A stretch of DNA of 64,000 bases from Powellomyces hirtus (taxonomy: Eukaryota; Chytridiomycota; Chytridiomycetes; Spizellomycetales; Powellomycetaceae). The stretch lies in assembly GCA_025526995.1 (NCBI GenBank), contig JAHLKG010000008.1:1-64000 (forward strand), in the 5' to 3' direction. This document shows, in pieces, positions 18,965 through 28,579 of the stretch. Within the stretch, counting starts at the first letter, position 1. Each line of letters starts with the position of its first letter. Under the pieces are notes generated by a model, which worked only from the letters and a program-made list of their open reading frames with translations, did no database searches and was not told the origin of the DNA. The position numbers and the translations under genes were made by a program.

Positions 18965-21900
18965 TTGCGTCCAAAAGGCCGCATGGATGAGTACATCACT
19001 CAGTTTAACATGCTGGCATTTTCTCTGCCGAAGACACCGGATTACGTCCTTCAGGATTACTTCATCAACGCGCTAACACCATACCTTTCGGCCTTGGTTC
19101 AGGCTAATGAAGAAAACTCAACTGATTTGAGCAGTTTACAGGCCGCTGCATCCAGGATCGCCGCCAACATGGCTAAGAAACCTAGCGGGACCTCAACGGA
19201 TACGCGACCAGGTGCCGCACACACTGACGCCTCTAAGAAACAAAAGGGTGGCAAGAACCACGGGGAGAAGTCAACGAACAGCAAGAAGGACAAGGAATCT
19301 ACTCCATCAAACAAAGGTCAACAATCACAAAAGTCGGGTTGTTGGGCCTGTGGAGACCCTAAACACCAAACACAGGAGTGCGAAGTGTTAAAGAAGTTCA
19401 AATCCGAGATGGAGAAGAACAAGACGAAGCAGTCGTCTGATGGTGCTGTTAGCACAAATGCTGTGGAAGCATTACACGTCTGGGTCCGCCAAGAACAACC
19501 GTATGAAGCCCTCATCGACTCTGGCGCTACGGATTACATGACACCTCACAAAGCGACCTTGGATCACTCAACCGTGTACAGTGATGTCAGAGCTGTTATG
19601 CTTGCTGACAAAACATCACTACCCTCTACAGTTCGAGGTACGGTACGAGTCGAAGTTAACGACTATCCGAATCCGCTCGAGTTGGGTGGAGTCCTGCATG
19701 TGCCAGGATTACGACGAGATCTCGTATCGGTAGCGAAATGCAACAACCAAGGCGTTGACGTGCTCTTCAAGTCGAATGGTGACGTCATTTTCACGCGAGA
19801 CGGCAAAGATATCACCAAAGGCGTACGCCGCAACAACGCGTATTACCTGCAAGGTACGCTGCTGTCTGAAAGTCTGTGGTCAGATTCAGAAGCATGCACT
19901 GTCGAAGTCTCTCCTACACTCGCTCATGCTCGTCTTGGACACGTTGGCAAACACGTCCTGGAGAAGATGGCATTGGTTACGGACGGTTGGTCTGTAGTGG
20001 GGGATCTAAGTGACTTCAAAGATTGTGAAGCCTGCGTGTTAGGAAAAGCCGCTCGTCTTCCATTCTCCCTTGGTAACGCTGAAGCCAGGGAGATCTGTGA
20101 GCTGATTCATTCAGGCCTACAGGGACCATTTCGTCTCCCTGGTTACAAAGGATCACGCTATTTGCTGGAGTTTATTGAACACACATCCAGATACGTGACT
20201 GTTTTCCCTATTCCTTCAAAGGACTCAGCAGTCATACTCGACAAGTTTCTCATCTACAAGGCTTGGATTGAGAAACAGACTGACCGACAAATCAAGATCC
20301 TACGTACGGATCGAGGCACCAAATACTTTGGCAAGGTTCTAGAGTACCTATTGAAGAATGGTATCACTCATCAAAAGTCCGCGGCCTATTCGAGTCAGCA
20401 AAACCGGATTGCCAAACGATGGCATCGCACGGCGCTGGACAGGGTCCGCGCTACCTTCGCGGATACGAAACTACCTCGAAGATTCTGGCCTGCTTTACTG
20501 GTATCGGCTGGGTACATCTATTCCCTTACGTACAACCGCATCAACAAGAAGACGCCGCATGAAATACTGTTTGGCCGGCGTCCTGATGTCGGCCATCTTA
20601 GGCGTATCGGTTGCGTGACGTATTCCGTTCTAACAAGCAAAGGACGCAATAAAATGGGAAATCGAGCAAAGAAGGCTTACTTGGTAGGCTATGCTCAACC
20701 CTCAGGTACCAAGGGGTATCTGATTTGGGATCCTATCACTGACAAGGTCGAAGTGTCACGAGACGTGATCTTCAAAGAAGACTTGGGACTCGAACCCAAA
20801 TATCAGCAGGATCCAGCACATCTTGACCTCCTAGATGAGGAGAGTCAGGAGGATGACGTCGAATACACCGTGGGGGAGATTATCGACGAGCGCCACAGTA
20901 AGGCGCACACGAAAGAATACTTGGTTAAGTGGGAGGGATATCAAGAACCTACGTGGGAGTCCCGACTCTCATTACTCGATACTATCGCATTGGATGACTG
21001 GGAGAATCGAGTAGCCGCATACGATGTCGCCACACGACGAAATGACCCCATCGCTGCATACGCCGCTCGCGCGCGGACTCAAGCAACGATCAACGAAGAC
21101 GCCATGACATGGAAGCAAGCGATGAAAACCCCTCAGAAGGAGGAATTTCTCAAAGCTGCACGCATTGAGTACCAATCCCTAGTCGACAACGGTACATGGG
21201 AGCTCACCAAGCGCCCACGTAACAAGCGCGTGATCGGAACAACATGGGTCTTTCGAACGAAGGTCAATCCCGATGGCACCTTTAACAAGTTCAAAGCCAG
21301 AGCAGTGGCTCAACGCTTCTCTCAACAACCCGGTCGCGATTTTGGTGATACATACTCACCTACGCTACCATTCACAGCGCTACGCCTCTTCTTGGCGTAT
21401 TGTGTTCAGCACGGGCTGGACATCCACAGTATGGACGCTGTCACCGCCTTCCTTAACAGTGATATTGATAAGGATATCTATATCGAGCAGTTTGAGGGAT
21501 TCGAAGATCCGGATCACCCCAAAGGCGAATGGGTCCTGAAGCTACTGAAAGCTCTCTACGGCCTGAAACAATCACCTCTTCTTTGGTATGAGACCTTGAA
21601 GACTGCACTGTTGAAGCTCGGCTACGAAGCGGTTTCTGTATGCCCGTGTATCTTTTTCAAGTACGCGACAGACGACCGTACACCTCCGTCGAACAACAAC
21701 TTGGTCCTTATTCTCGTATTCGTCGACGATCTGCTCATTGCAGCGAAGGATCCGGAGATTATGGCGACCAGCAAGATGGAGCTACATTCGAAGTTCAAGT
21801 TTACGGAACAAGGTTGCGTAACCAGTCACCTTGGTCTCGTCTACAAATATGACTTTGACTCTGCTGTTCGTACCCTCGAAATCTCAAATGTCAAGTACAT

Positions 21901-21994
21901 CGACGACGCTCTTGCACAATTCGGCATGAGCGACTGCCACCCTGTCTCCACTCCGTACGCCGTGTCAGCGCATAACCAACAACCGGAGGATTGA
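18965..21994 (+). pseudogene. copia-2 gag C-terminus, protease, integrase, chromodomain and RT
   Basis: The 1,009-codon frame contains the CCHC knuckle (CWACG to TQEC), protease DSGA, integrase HHCC site, a chromodomain (YLVKWEGY, TWES) and the RT with FVDDLLIA. Compared with copia-1, the first integrase catalytic Asp is Gly (HSGLQGPF) and the catalytic Glu is Lys (IAKRWHRT), so this integrase should be inactive. The CGA codon at the site of the copia-1 stop is intact here, so integrase, chromodomain and RT are continuous, which confirms their order. The frame ends at TGA 21992-21994, created by loss of one C that copia-1 keeps. Confidence 0.9.
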
Positions 21995-22807
21995 CCCCAT
22001 TCACGAATCTGAAAATGTATCAGGAAGCAGTGGGGGTCCTCACTTGGGCCTCCATCACATGGCGATGGGATATCGCCACTGCAGTCGGTTATGTTGCGCG
22101 ACGCGTGGCAGCACCTACCAACTCCGACTGGAACAATGTTAAGCGCATTTTCCGCTATCTGAAGGGTACTCGCGATTATGCCCTCAAGTTCACATCCGAA
22201 CAAAATGATCCGCGTGGCTTACACGTATTCACGGAAGCGGATTATGCAGGAGAACTGACCGACCGGACGTCCACTACAGGCATTTTGGCCCTTTACAATG
22301 GGTTTCCTGTTCTGTGGAAAAGCAGCAAGCAGAAGTGCACCGCCCAAAGTACGACTGAAGCGGAGTATATAGCTGCCAGTACCGGCCACAACGAAGCCAA
22401 ATGGCTACGCCAACTCTTGGCGGAAGTTTTGGGACCTCAACCGGATTACAAATCTCGACCGGTCCCTCTACATGTCGATAATCAGAGCGCCGGGGCCTTG
22501 ATCCAGTCTAAGGCTATCAACCAACGCACCAAACACATCGACGTTCGGTACCACGCTATACGCAATTCGTTCGCGAAGCAAATTATCGAAATCATTGACA
22601 CCAATACGGACGATCAACTGGCGGACATCTTTACGAAGCCGTTTCCCACTGTGAAACATAAGGACACTGTCCTGAGGATTACGAATGGGACTCATATATT
22701 TGATGAACGCATACGCAATGAGGGCGCGCCTACGGAAGCACACCAAGCTCAAGTGTTACTCGCTGAATGTCAGGAGCATTCCTCACAACACTGGCTTACC
22801 TGGGCAT
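21991..22807 (+). pseudogene. copia-2 pol C-terminus (end of RT, RNase H)
   Basis: Continues pol in the next frame after the one-base deletion. It encodes the RT thumb region (MYQEAVGVLTWA), RNase H (FTEADYAGEL, where copia-1 has FTDADYSGEL; TTEAEYIAAS) and ADIFTKPF. In RNase H the first catalytic Asp position reads Glu. The frame stays open to 23451 across the antisense gene, as in copia-1. I place the functional end near 22750 and treat the rest as overlap. Confidence 0.85.
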
Positions 22808-23497
22808 CTACACCGCAATTGTGGAACCCGAAGCAATGCCCCCCAAGGAGGATGGGCCTGCCCCTCCTCCATCATCCTCATCGCTTGAGGGTGAGCGTCG
22901 GCTTGAAGAACCCGATGGTCCCTCCAACTCCTCAGCTGCCCCCTCCTCCTCCTCCTCTTCCTCATCATTATATGGAGCCTCCCGCTCCAGAATGTCCCAC
23001 ATCCTCTTCACCTCCGCTGCAGACTTCTTGTCCACAGTCCTCTTCTTCACCTGGGCTGTATCCTTGCCCTTCCCAACCGCCAGCTTCCGGCTCCGCCGGT
23101 CCTCCAGTATGGACCTCAGTCCATCAAGCGTCCCGGTCGCCCGTGCGCGACCAAGAGGCGTACCAGACCTTGCCCGGTCCTTCACCCGGTCTTTCGCCTG
23201 CTCGATGTGACGTTCAAGGACCCCTTGACGGTCCTTGCAGTGGAACTGTCGGGCATGCGCCGCCAACATCGTTTGAATCTCCGCTCGGGACAACCCCGCA
23301 GCGGGTGCGCCTCCCTGTGGCGCAGAGGGCACTACTGACGACGGCACAGCAGGAGCTGTGGTCGTCGCAGGAGCGGCTACCGGCGGTCCCGTCTTTCTTG
23401 CCGTCTGCTTTGCTTTGCCCGAACCTGACAACTACACCGGCACATAGTTAGAGCTTACGCCTCATTTGCGCGGATCTCATAGACGTACACTAGCCAT
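22808..23497 (-). CDS. Spliced antisense gene inside copia-2: 208-residue charged protein
   Basis: Second copy of the copia antisense gene. Exon 1 is 23491-23497 (ATGGCTA), the intron is 23425-23490 (66 bp), and exon 2 is 23424-22808. Exon 1, the intron and the 116 bases up to the LTR are identical to copia-1. Exon 2 differs at four positions in 617, giving three amino-acid changes (Arg to Cys, Phe to Val, Ala to Val) and one silent change, with no stop or shift. This holds although the surrounding pol of this copy is broken and its integrase is dead. The protein has a basic helical core and a Glu-rich acidic segment. Confidence 0.65.
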
Positions 23498-23613
23498 TCC
23501 TCGTATTCTTAACAATGTAATAAATGGGGGTGTTTGGGGGTGTGCGCGGGAGTGTGTAGTAAAAGTAGATAGAGTAACTCTCTCACAGCCAGACTGACAG
23601 GTCTGAGTGGGGG

Positions 23614-23852
23614 TGTTAGCACGTACAGACTCTGTCATCGAGTCATAACTGCACCATCGCAGGGCGCATCACGCGATCACGTGAACCCACGTGATCAACT
23701 CCGATATAAGTAGTTTTCCTTCCATACTTAATATATCGGTGGGACTTTTCTCTTTTTCTCCAATAGAGCGGGATTAAGTTACTTCGTTGTTCTGCTCAGT
23801 CAACTACCCTAAAGCTTCCTCAATCATCTACTCAGATACTCTCAGACCAACG
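23614..23852 (+). repeat. copia-2 3' LTR, 239 bp
   Basis: Preceded by the polypurine tract GAGTGGGGG at 23605-23613. It ends GACCAAC plus G, then ACGTC, the second target-duplication copy. Confidence 0.93.
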
Positions 23853-24719
23853 ACGTCTCCTTCCGTCGGGGGTTACCTGCGCGACATCGTCCGCATAGCC
23901 TCGAATCCTGTAGCATAGTAGAGCTTTGTTCTGTAGCTCGGTGATCGGGATCTCGACGCCATTATTCCTCATGATTGCGGCATAGCAGTGGTCCCGAATG
24001 CGCTGGCCGACATGGTTGGTCAAGAATCCCGTCAAGAAATATTCACGCTCTTGCCTTGGGGTAAGCCGCTCCTTGTCGTCGAGCGTCGCGATCTGGGCCC
24101 GAAGGGTATTGAACTTGGCGATATACTCTGATATACTATTAGTGAAAACCAGCCGCTTCATCTTTGCTTCTGTGGTGTTTTGTAAGTTGGCGGGGTAGAA
24201 GCGGATGCGGAGGATCCTTGTGAATTCTTCCAATGTCGTGGGCTGGTCGCCGGCATCTCTGAGCATTTGCCACCATTTGTCGGCGGTTTCCTTGAGGTAC
24301 TCCGAGATGTGGTCGACGTCCCGGTGATCCGTCCTGAAGTCGGTTGCCTCAAGGTAGCGCGTGTGGACCTTCAAGAACTCATCGACCTTCGACACCATTT
24401 CTTCACTGTTCCCTTTTCCGTCGAAGTGTGTCAGCTGCTTGCGAAGGTTCTCGCGGCGTTCCTTCTCGGCTTGCATTCGTGCGCGGTTTTCTTCCGCCAG
24501 GATGATGTCGACGTGCGGTGTTGCAACCGCTGGTTGGACTGGAGTCAGAATCCTTGAGAGAAGGGCTTCGAAGCGGGCCTCTCCCATTGCGATCTGTTCC
24601 TGCAGTAGGCATTGGGTCTCCGCCAATTGTGCAGCTAACATTGCGACGGGGTTGTCGGTCGGTGTGTTGACTTCGGGTTCTCCTACTGCCATTGGGCTGT
24701 TCCTGGTGCTACGTGCCAT
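23853..24719 (-). pseudogene. gypsy-1 gag, 5' part (capsid)
   Basis: Starting at ATG 24717-24719, this encodes about 288 residues. They include an N-terminal coiled segment (AQLAETQCLLQEQI), an Arg/Glu-rich linker, and the retrotransposon gag capsid domain (KWWQMLRD, LEEFTRILRIRFYP, EYIAKFNTLRAQI, EREYFLTGF). Its frame runs into copia-2 at the ACGTC duplication (23853-23857), after which it would read nonsense from the LTR. A decayed copy of the same gag segment is found at 36110-36355. Confidence 0.88.
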
Positions 24720-24732
24720 TGTTGTCGTCTAC

Positions 24733-24747
24733 GGGGTGGTGCTACCA
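24733..24747 (-). promoter_or_regulatory. gypsy-1 primer-binding site
   Basis: On the element's strand TGGTAGCACCACCCC follows the LTR without a gap. It begins with TGG, the complement of a tRNA CCA end, so priming from a full tRNA 3' end is expected. The tRNA species was not identified. gag starts 14 bases further on. Confidence 0.65.
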
Positions 24748-25022
24748 TGTAATAATACTAGGTCCGTTGCCATAGTCTAGTCTTCTATTCGGGAATTCCC
24801 TATCTCTAATTCTACTGTAAGATCTCTAAGTCTTGAATGCGCCCTCGTCGGAGCATTCCTACTTTTCTTCTAGGCCGCGAAGCGGCCCTGGTCACGTGAT
24901 GGCCATCCGTGGCCATCCCTGAGGTCTAGTACCCTTCGGGATGCTGACGCTAGCATCCATCTCGCGCGGGACCCTTCCCGACGCGTGTCTAGGCTTAGGC
25001 TGGTGAGCCACGCCTCATTACA
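24748..25022 (-). repeat. gypsy-1 5' LTR (right copy), 275 bp
   Basis: It matches 10821-11085, with an extra 10-bp tandem duplication next to the TCACGTGA motif. It is followed on the right by the GCCAA target duplication. Confidence 0.93.
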
Positions 25023-25330
25023 GCCAAACAATTCCGCAAACCTCAGGGCCACTCTGCCTCGGGCAGTTCGGATCGCAAAGCCTCAAAAACATCTCCAGCT
25101 GTGGCCAGGCTGTACAGGGTCGAGCCTGTACGACTCCAGCGCTGCCTGGCATACGCTGCTAGGCTGGGCTATAGAGGTTTCCAAAGCCGGAGTCAGACAA
25201 TCGAAGTGACGGTGCAGACGGTTCTGACCCAAGCTTCGTGATTTGGTTGTTCCTCGGCCAGAAAGGCTGGGTCAATCTCGTCCTCGGCTCGCTCGAGACT
25301 GGATATCGTATTTGACAAGTTCAGCATAGC
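25023..25330 (-). pseudogene. 5' part of the split adenine-methyltransferase-like gene
   Basis: This is the other side of the gypsy insertion. The frame entering the element (residues ...EALRSELPEAEWP, stop, GLRNC...) joins that at 10820 without a shift after removal of the GCCAA duplication. It is interrupted by the TGA at 25043-25045. An earlier candidate exon on the same strand begins with ATG at about 25325-25327 (MLNLSNTISSLERAEDEIDP...). One intron, or a decayed join, must lie between about 25195 and 25150. The exact exon ends could not be fixed. Confidence 0.45.
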
Positions 25331-25494
25331 CGGCGTCTGTTGTTGTGAGTGACATCGCAAGAAGTGGGGGGACGTCACAACTTGGACAGGCGCACGCTGA
25401 GTCACTCTCCAGTTGCGTGCTGAGTGCTGAGTCACTCACTGTCGAAATTCCAGCGCTTGAAATTTGAACTATCGCAAAAGCCTGCTGTTTCACT

Positions 25495-25783
25495 CTCTCT
25501 CTCTCTCACACACTCCCTCGATCACTCTCACTCACTCACTCACTCAATCAATCAATCACTCACTCACTCACTCACTCAATCAATCAGTCACTCACTCACT
25601 CACTCACTCACTCACTCACTCACTCACTCACTCACTCACTCACTCATTCACTCACTCATTCAATCGCTCATTCAATCGCTCACTCAATCGCTGTCTCACT
25701 CACTCACTCACTCACTTACTCACTCACTCATTCAATCACTCATTCAATCACTCACTCAATCACTCATTCAATCACTCACTCAC
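25495..25783. repeat. (TCAC)n / TCAATCAC microsatellite
   Basis: A 290-base tract built from TCAC, TCAT and TCAATCAC units, preceded by a CT run. It ends two bases before the ATG at 25785. Because 12 bases are four codons, it leaves Leu-Thr-His-Ser and Ile-Gln-Ser frames open, but these are low-complexity artefacts. It may act as the leader of the gene that follows. Confidence 0.85.
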
Positions 25784-25784
25784 A

Positions 25785-26544
25785 ATGCTAGCTGCCGGTG
25801 CTCCCCCCCCTCCGCCCGACAACAACAACAACCAGCCAGAGCGCTCCTCCTCTCCTTTGCCCCCCCTTTCGCCCACCCGAGTCTCACCCGCCCCCACTGA
25901 ACCCCGCACATTCTGCGAGAGATGTGGGAAAGTCTGGGACGGAAAGTACTGGCGGTGGGGCAACCTAGGGTATGGGTTCCGGTGCAGAGGATGTGGGGTG
26001 AGGTGGCAGAAGCAGGACCTTTCGAAGAGGAAGGCTGGGGGGGGGCGGCGGGCCAAAGCCCGCCAAGGTGAGTGCGCCGAGGAAGTACAAGCAGCAAGTT
26101 AAGGCTGCCTCTCCTGTCCTCCTCGCATTGCAGGAGGACCCCTTGTCCAACCTGCGCATGCTAGCTAGCGTGGCCAGCCTGCTGCCTTTGCTGCCTGTCG
26201 ATGAAGACGAGGGGACCGACCTGCACGCAGCGCTAGCGCTGCGTGATTTTGTGAGGGAACACCAGGCCCCGCCGTCCGTCTTCGCTGCCGCAGCTGCACA
26301 CCTTCAGGGTGTGCGAGATGTGATCAGGAAGGAGAAGGATGAGGACGAGTACGAAGACGTTCCCTCCGATGAGGAGGAGGAAGAGGAGGAGGAGAGTGAG
26401 GGTGAGGGAGAGGAGCTGTTCGGGGAGGACGAAGAGCTCCCGTCAGAGGAAGAGCTCCCCACCCCCTTTGACCTGGAGTTCTTGGACGGCAGGGCAGAGG
26501 ATGACGATGAGAATGAGGACGAGAATGAGGATGAGGACGAGTAG
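25785..26544 (+). CDS. Small zinc-ribbon-like protein with acidic C-terminus (probable two-exon gene)
   Basis: ATG 25785 opens a frame with a Pro/Asn-rich N-terminus and a zinc-ribbon-like pair (CERCGKVW, then FRCRGCGVRW), followed by a basic stretch. At 26068 there is a strong donor (AAGGTGAGT). A second frame to 26544 encodes a helical segment (LASVASLLPLLPVDEDEG) and a very acidic Glu/Asp tail. An intron from 26068 to the AG just before CTAGCGTGG (about 26163) keeps frame, but another acceptor or a frame break cannot be excluded. The gene is convergent with the PIF/Harbinger transposase (stops 26544 and 26717), as expected for the two genes of such an element, although the partner is usually Myb-like. 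Role unknown. Confidence 0.5.
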
Positions 26545-26660
26545 CAACAACAGCAGTAGCAACAACAGCAGAAGCAACAGAAGCAGTAGCAAAAACAGCA
26601 GTAGCAAAAGAAGCAGCAAAAGAAGCAGTAGCAGCAGCAACGCTAGCAATACCAGCGAGC
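26545..26660. repeat. CAG/CAA-rich trinucleotide tract
   Basis: Imperfect AGC/AAC/AAG repeats directly after the acidic ORF, between the two convergent genes. No reading-frame function is evident. Confidence 0.7.
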
Positions 26661-26716
26661 TGGGAGGGGGGATGGATTGCATATAAGGCATATCTGTATC
26701 TGAACTTGCAAACAAA

Positions 26717-28000
26717 TCACATTATTATTGCCATCCCCAAAGCCGCTTCTTCCTCATCTAACTTCCTCAGCACATAATCTCTAATCTGCTGCCGCTTCTC
26801 GCTAGCCCCTGCTGATGCTGCTAACCCTCTGCCCTCTGCATCACCATCTTCGACGGCTGCCACACTCCATGATTCGTCCCATCCATCCTCTAGCAACATG
26901 TTGTGCAGCATGCAGCATGCCTCAAACCATGCTGTGGCCCGCATTACTGATCTTTCCTCCCCAACTTGCACTCGGAGCTTAGGCAAGCTAGGAAATCGGC
27001 CCTTCAGCATGCCAATGCAGTGCTCATTGCATATCCGGAGCTTGGCAATCCGATAGTTGAAGCGAGCATTCAACGGATGTGCTGCCAGGGGTTGTTTGTA
27101 GCTAGTTACGACGTTTTGACCATTTGCGTAAGCACTATTGCCGATGATGTACTCTCCCTGAGCAAAGTACCGACCAGGGTTAGTGCCTAGATCAGTGCTG
27201 CCCATGACACGGCTGTCATGTGCACTCCCGCAAAACCCAAAGGATGTGTAGCGGATCCTCTTCTGGTCGTCGTTGACAATCATGGCATTGAACGAGTAGG
27301 TTTTCTTCCTGTTGAAGTAGTCCTCTCCCGACTTTGAGGACTTCTGATAGAGTTTGATATGTGTCCCGTCTACAAAGCCAACACAGGAAGGGAAGTAACT
27401 AGCAACCTCGATCCTTGAGGCAATGGCTATGCGCTCTGCGGGTGAAGGCCAGCAGATCAACTTGCTCTTATGCTGCAAAAGAGCCACAATGACGAGGAGA
27501 GTGTAGTCTTGGACGCTGCCTTCCGATATTCCCCAGCATCTAGCCATCTTCCCAACGTGCGCACCAGTGCCTGACCGCCCAAATCGCGACAAGGTGACGA
27601 TGAGTTGCAACGAAACGGGTTCCTGAGGGCAACGGGAGTTGTTGTGAAAGATGGGGTCGTCGGCCAACAGAGGTGGTAGCGTCTCAAAGGCCGGTCTTGA
27701 CATGCGGACCTCGTTCCGCCACCGCTTCTTGTCAACATGGAAGAGCAGCTCAAGGTATGACTCTTGCTTCGGCACGGTATCTCTGGGGGCCAAGTAGCGT
27801 TGTGAAGCAATGAGAGCGTATGCATTCTCGAGCTCGTCACTGCTGCTGCTGCTGCTGGTGCTGGTGTCGCTGATGCTAGCATCGTCACTGCTGCTAGTAT
27901 CATCGTCCGAGTCGCTGCAGAGGAGGTCACAGATGATGTGGCCGACGAGAAGAACTTTCAGTTGCTGTAGGACTTGCTTTCGCTTGCTAAGTGTGGGCAT
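26717..28000 (-). CDS. PIF/Harbinger (HARBI1-like) DDE transposase, one catalytic residue altered
   Basis: Single exon, 427 residues from ATG 27998-28000. A Ser/Asp-rich N-terminus precedes a helix-turn-helix-like region (IVTLSRFGRSGT, WGISEGSVQDY). The DDE_Tnp_4-type nuclease has Asp211 in GFVDGTHIKLYQ, HDSRV at 261, the second site as IIGNSAY at 286-292, and Glu326 in NEHCIGMLKGRF. The family normally has Asp where Asn288 stands, so cleavage activity is doubtful. The frame is otherwise intact, which fits either recent inactivation or domestication. It lies convergent to the zinc-ribbon gene. Terminal inverted repeats were not found by eye. Confidence 0.85.
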   Translation of the reverse strand: MPTLSKRKQVLQQLKVLLVGHIICDLLCSDSDDDTSSSDDASISDTSTSSSSSSDELENAYALIASQRYLAPRDTVPKQESYLELLFHVDKKRWRNEVRMSRPAFETLPPLLADDPIFHNNSRCPQEPVSLQLIVTLSRFGRSGTGAHVGKMARCWGISEGSVQDYTLLVIVALLQHKSKLICWPSPAERIAIASRIEVASYFPSCVGFVDGTHIKLYQKSSKSGEDYFNRKKTYSFNAMIVNDDQKRIRYTSFGFCGSAHDSRVMGSTDLGTNPGRYFAQGEYIIGNSAYANGQNVVTSYKQPLAAHPLNARFNYRIAKLRICNEHCIGMLKGRFPSLPKLRVQVGEERSVMRATAWFEACCMLHNMLLEDGWDESWSVAAVEDGDAEGRGLAASAGASEKRQQIRDYVLRKLDEEEAALGMAIIM

Positions 28001-28579
28001 GGAGTCGGTGCGGACAGAAGGAAGGTCAACGAGAGGAAGGGATGCCGTAAGATGCTTATCAACGTGGCAACAGGGTTGCTAGCATGCGTTTCGACGTTGA
28101 AATGGAGCAAAAAGCACCTCTGGAGTCGCAGGTTGCAAACGATGAATTGAGACACTGAAAGATGCCCGATTTTGCGGGAGCCTATCAGAGCTCTCCGATG
28201 TAGCTACAAATACCCTCTACCCGGTATTCGTCAATTCATCGGCGACGAAAAATCCTTTCGTTTGTGGGGAAAAAATCGCGTTTCATCTTATATTTGAAAC
28301 TCCCTATTGGCTGGTTATGGCTCGATGGTCACAAATGGGCGACGCGTCTCCCGCTGGCAGGGCGATGAATTACGCGTCTACTGGCCTCAGGCGTAAAGCA
28401 TAAATAGCCTGGCAAACCCTCATACCTCCTCCATCTGCAGCTCATCGTCGTGTTCCTGAAGGTATCCCGTCTGCATTCCGTTCCGCCTACTCTCAAGTGC
28501 ACGCTATCTCATTCTCTGCTTCTTATTGTCAAGTCGTCCGTCGTTCTCATCACTTCGATGAACAGCTACGCAAGGGCTG
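28001..28579. other. Upstream region of the transposase; no gene seen
   Basis: It contains a T-rich/A-rich stretch near 28240-28300 and no long frame. It should hold the transposase promoter, but no clear TATA box was assigned. Confidence 0.4.

Larger units (their letters stand above)
17679..23852 (+). mobile_element. copia-2: Ty1/copia retrotransposon nested in gypsy-1, plus strand
   Basis: Same family as copia-1, in the opposite orientation. The LTRs are 17679-17917 and 23614-23852. The target duplication ACGTC is at 17674-17678 and 23853-23857. The last base of the right LTR is G where A is expected. The LTRs differ at about six positions in 239. The polyprotein is broken by the shared gag frame break near 18800 and by a one-base deletion at about 21992 relative to copia-1. 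Two of three integrase catalytic residues are also substituted. The antisense gene (22808-23497) is intact. Confidence 0.94.
10821..25022 (-). mobile_element. gypsy-1: Ty3/gypsy chromovirus, minus strand, containing nested copia-2
   Basis: LTRs at 10821-11085 and 24748-25022 start TGTAATAA and end TTACA. A perfect 5-bp target duplication, GCCAA, lies at 10816-10820 and 25023-25027. Without the nested copia the element is about 8.0 kb. Reading on the minus strand the order is LTR, primer site, gag, zinc knuckle, protease, RT, RNase H, integrase, chromodomain, then an unusual 2.3 kb 3' region with a hairpin-rich tandem repeat and an antisense spliced gene, then the LTR. Copia-2 splits gag. The pol carries a D-to-N change in the YxDD box. 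It inserted into the methyltransferase-like ORF. Confidence 0.93.

Noticed and set aside
2816..23852. Inversion between the two oppositely oriented copia copies
   Set aside because: copia-2 keeps matching ACGTC duplications and restores gypsy gag, which would not hold if exchange had inverted the interval. The copia-1 flank mismatch needs another explanation.
25424..25900. Long frames with Leu-Thr-His-Ser repeats
   Set aside because: They come from a (TCAC)n microsatellite, which is open in more than one frame. There is no sign of coding selection.
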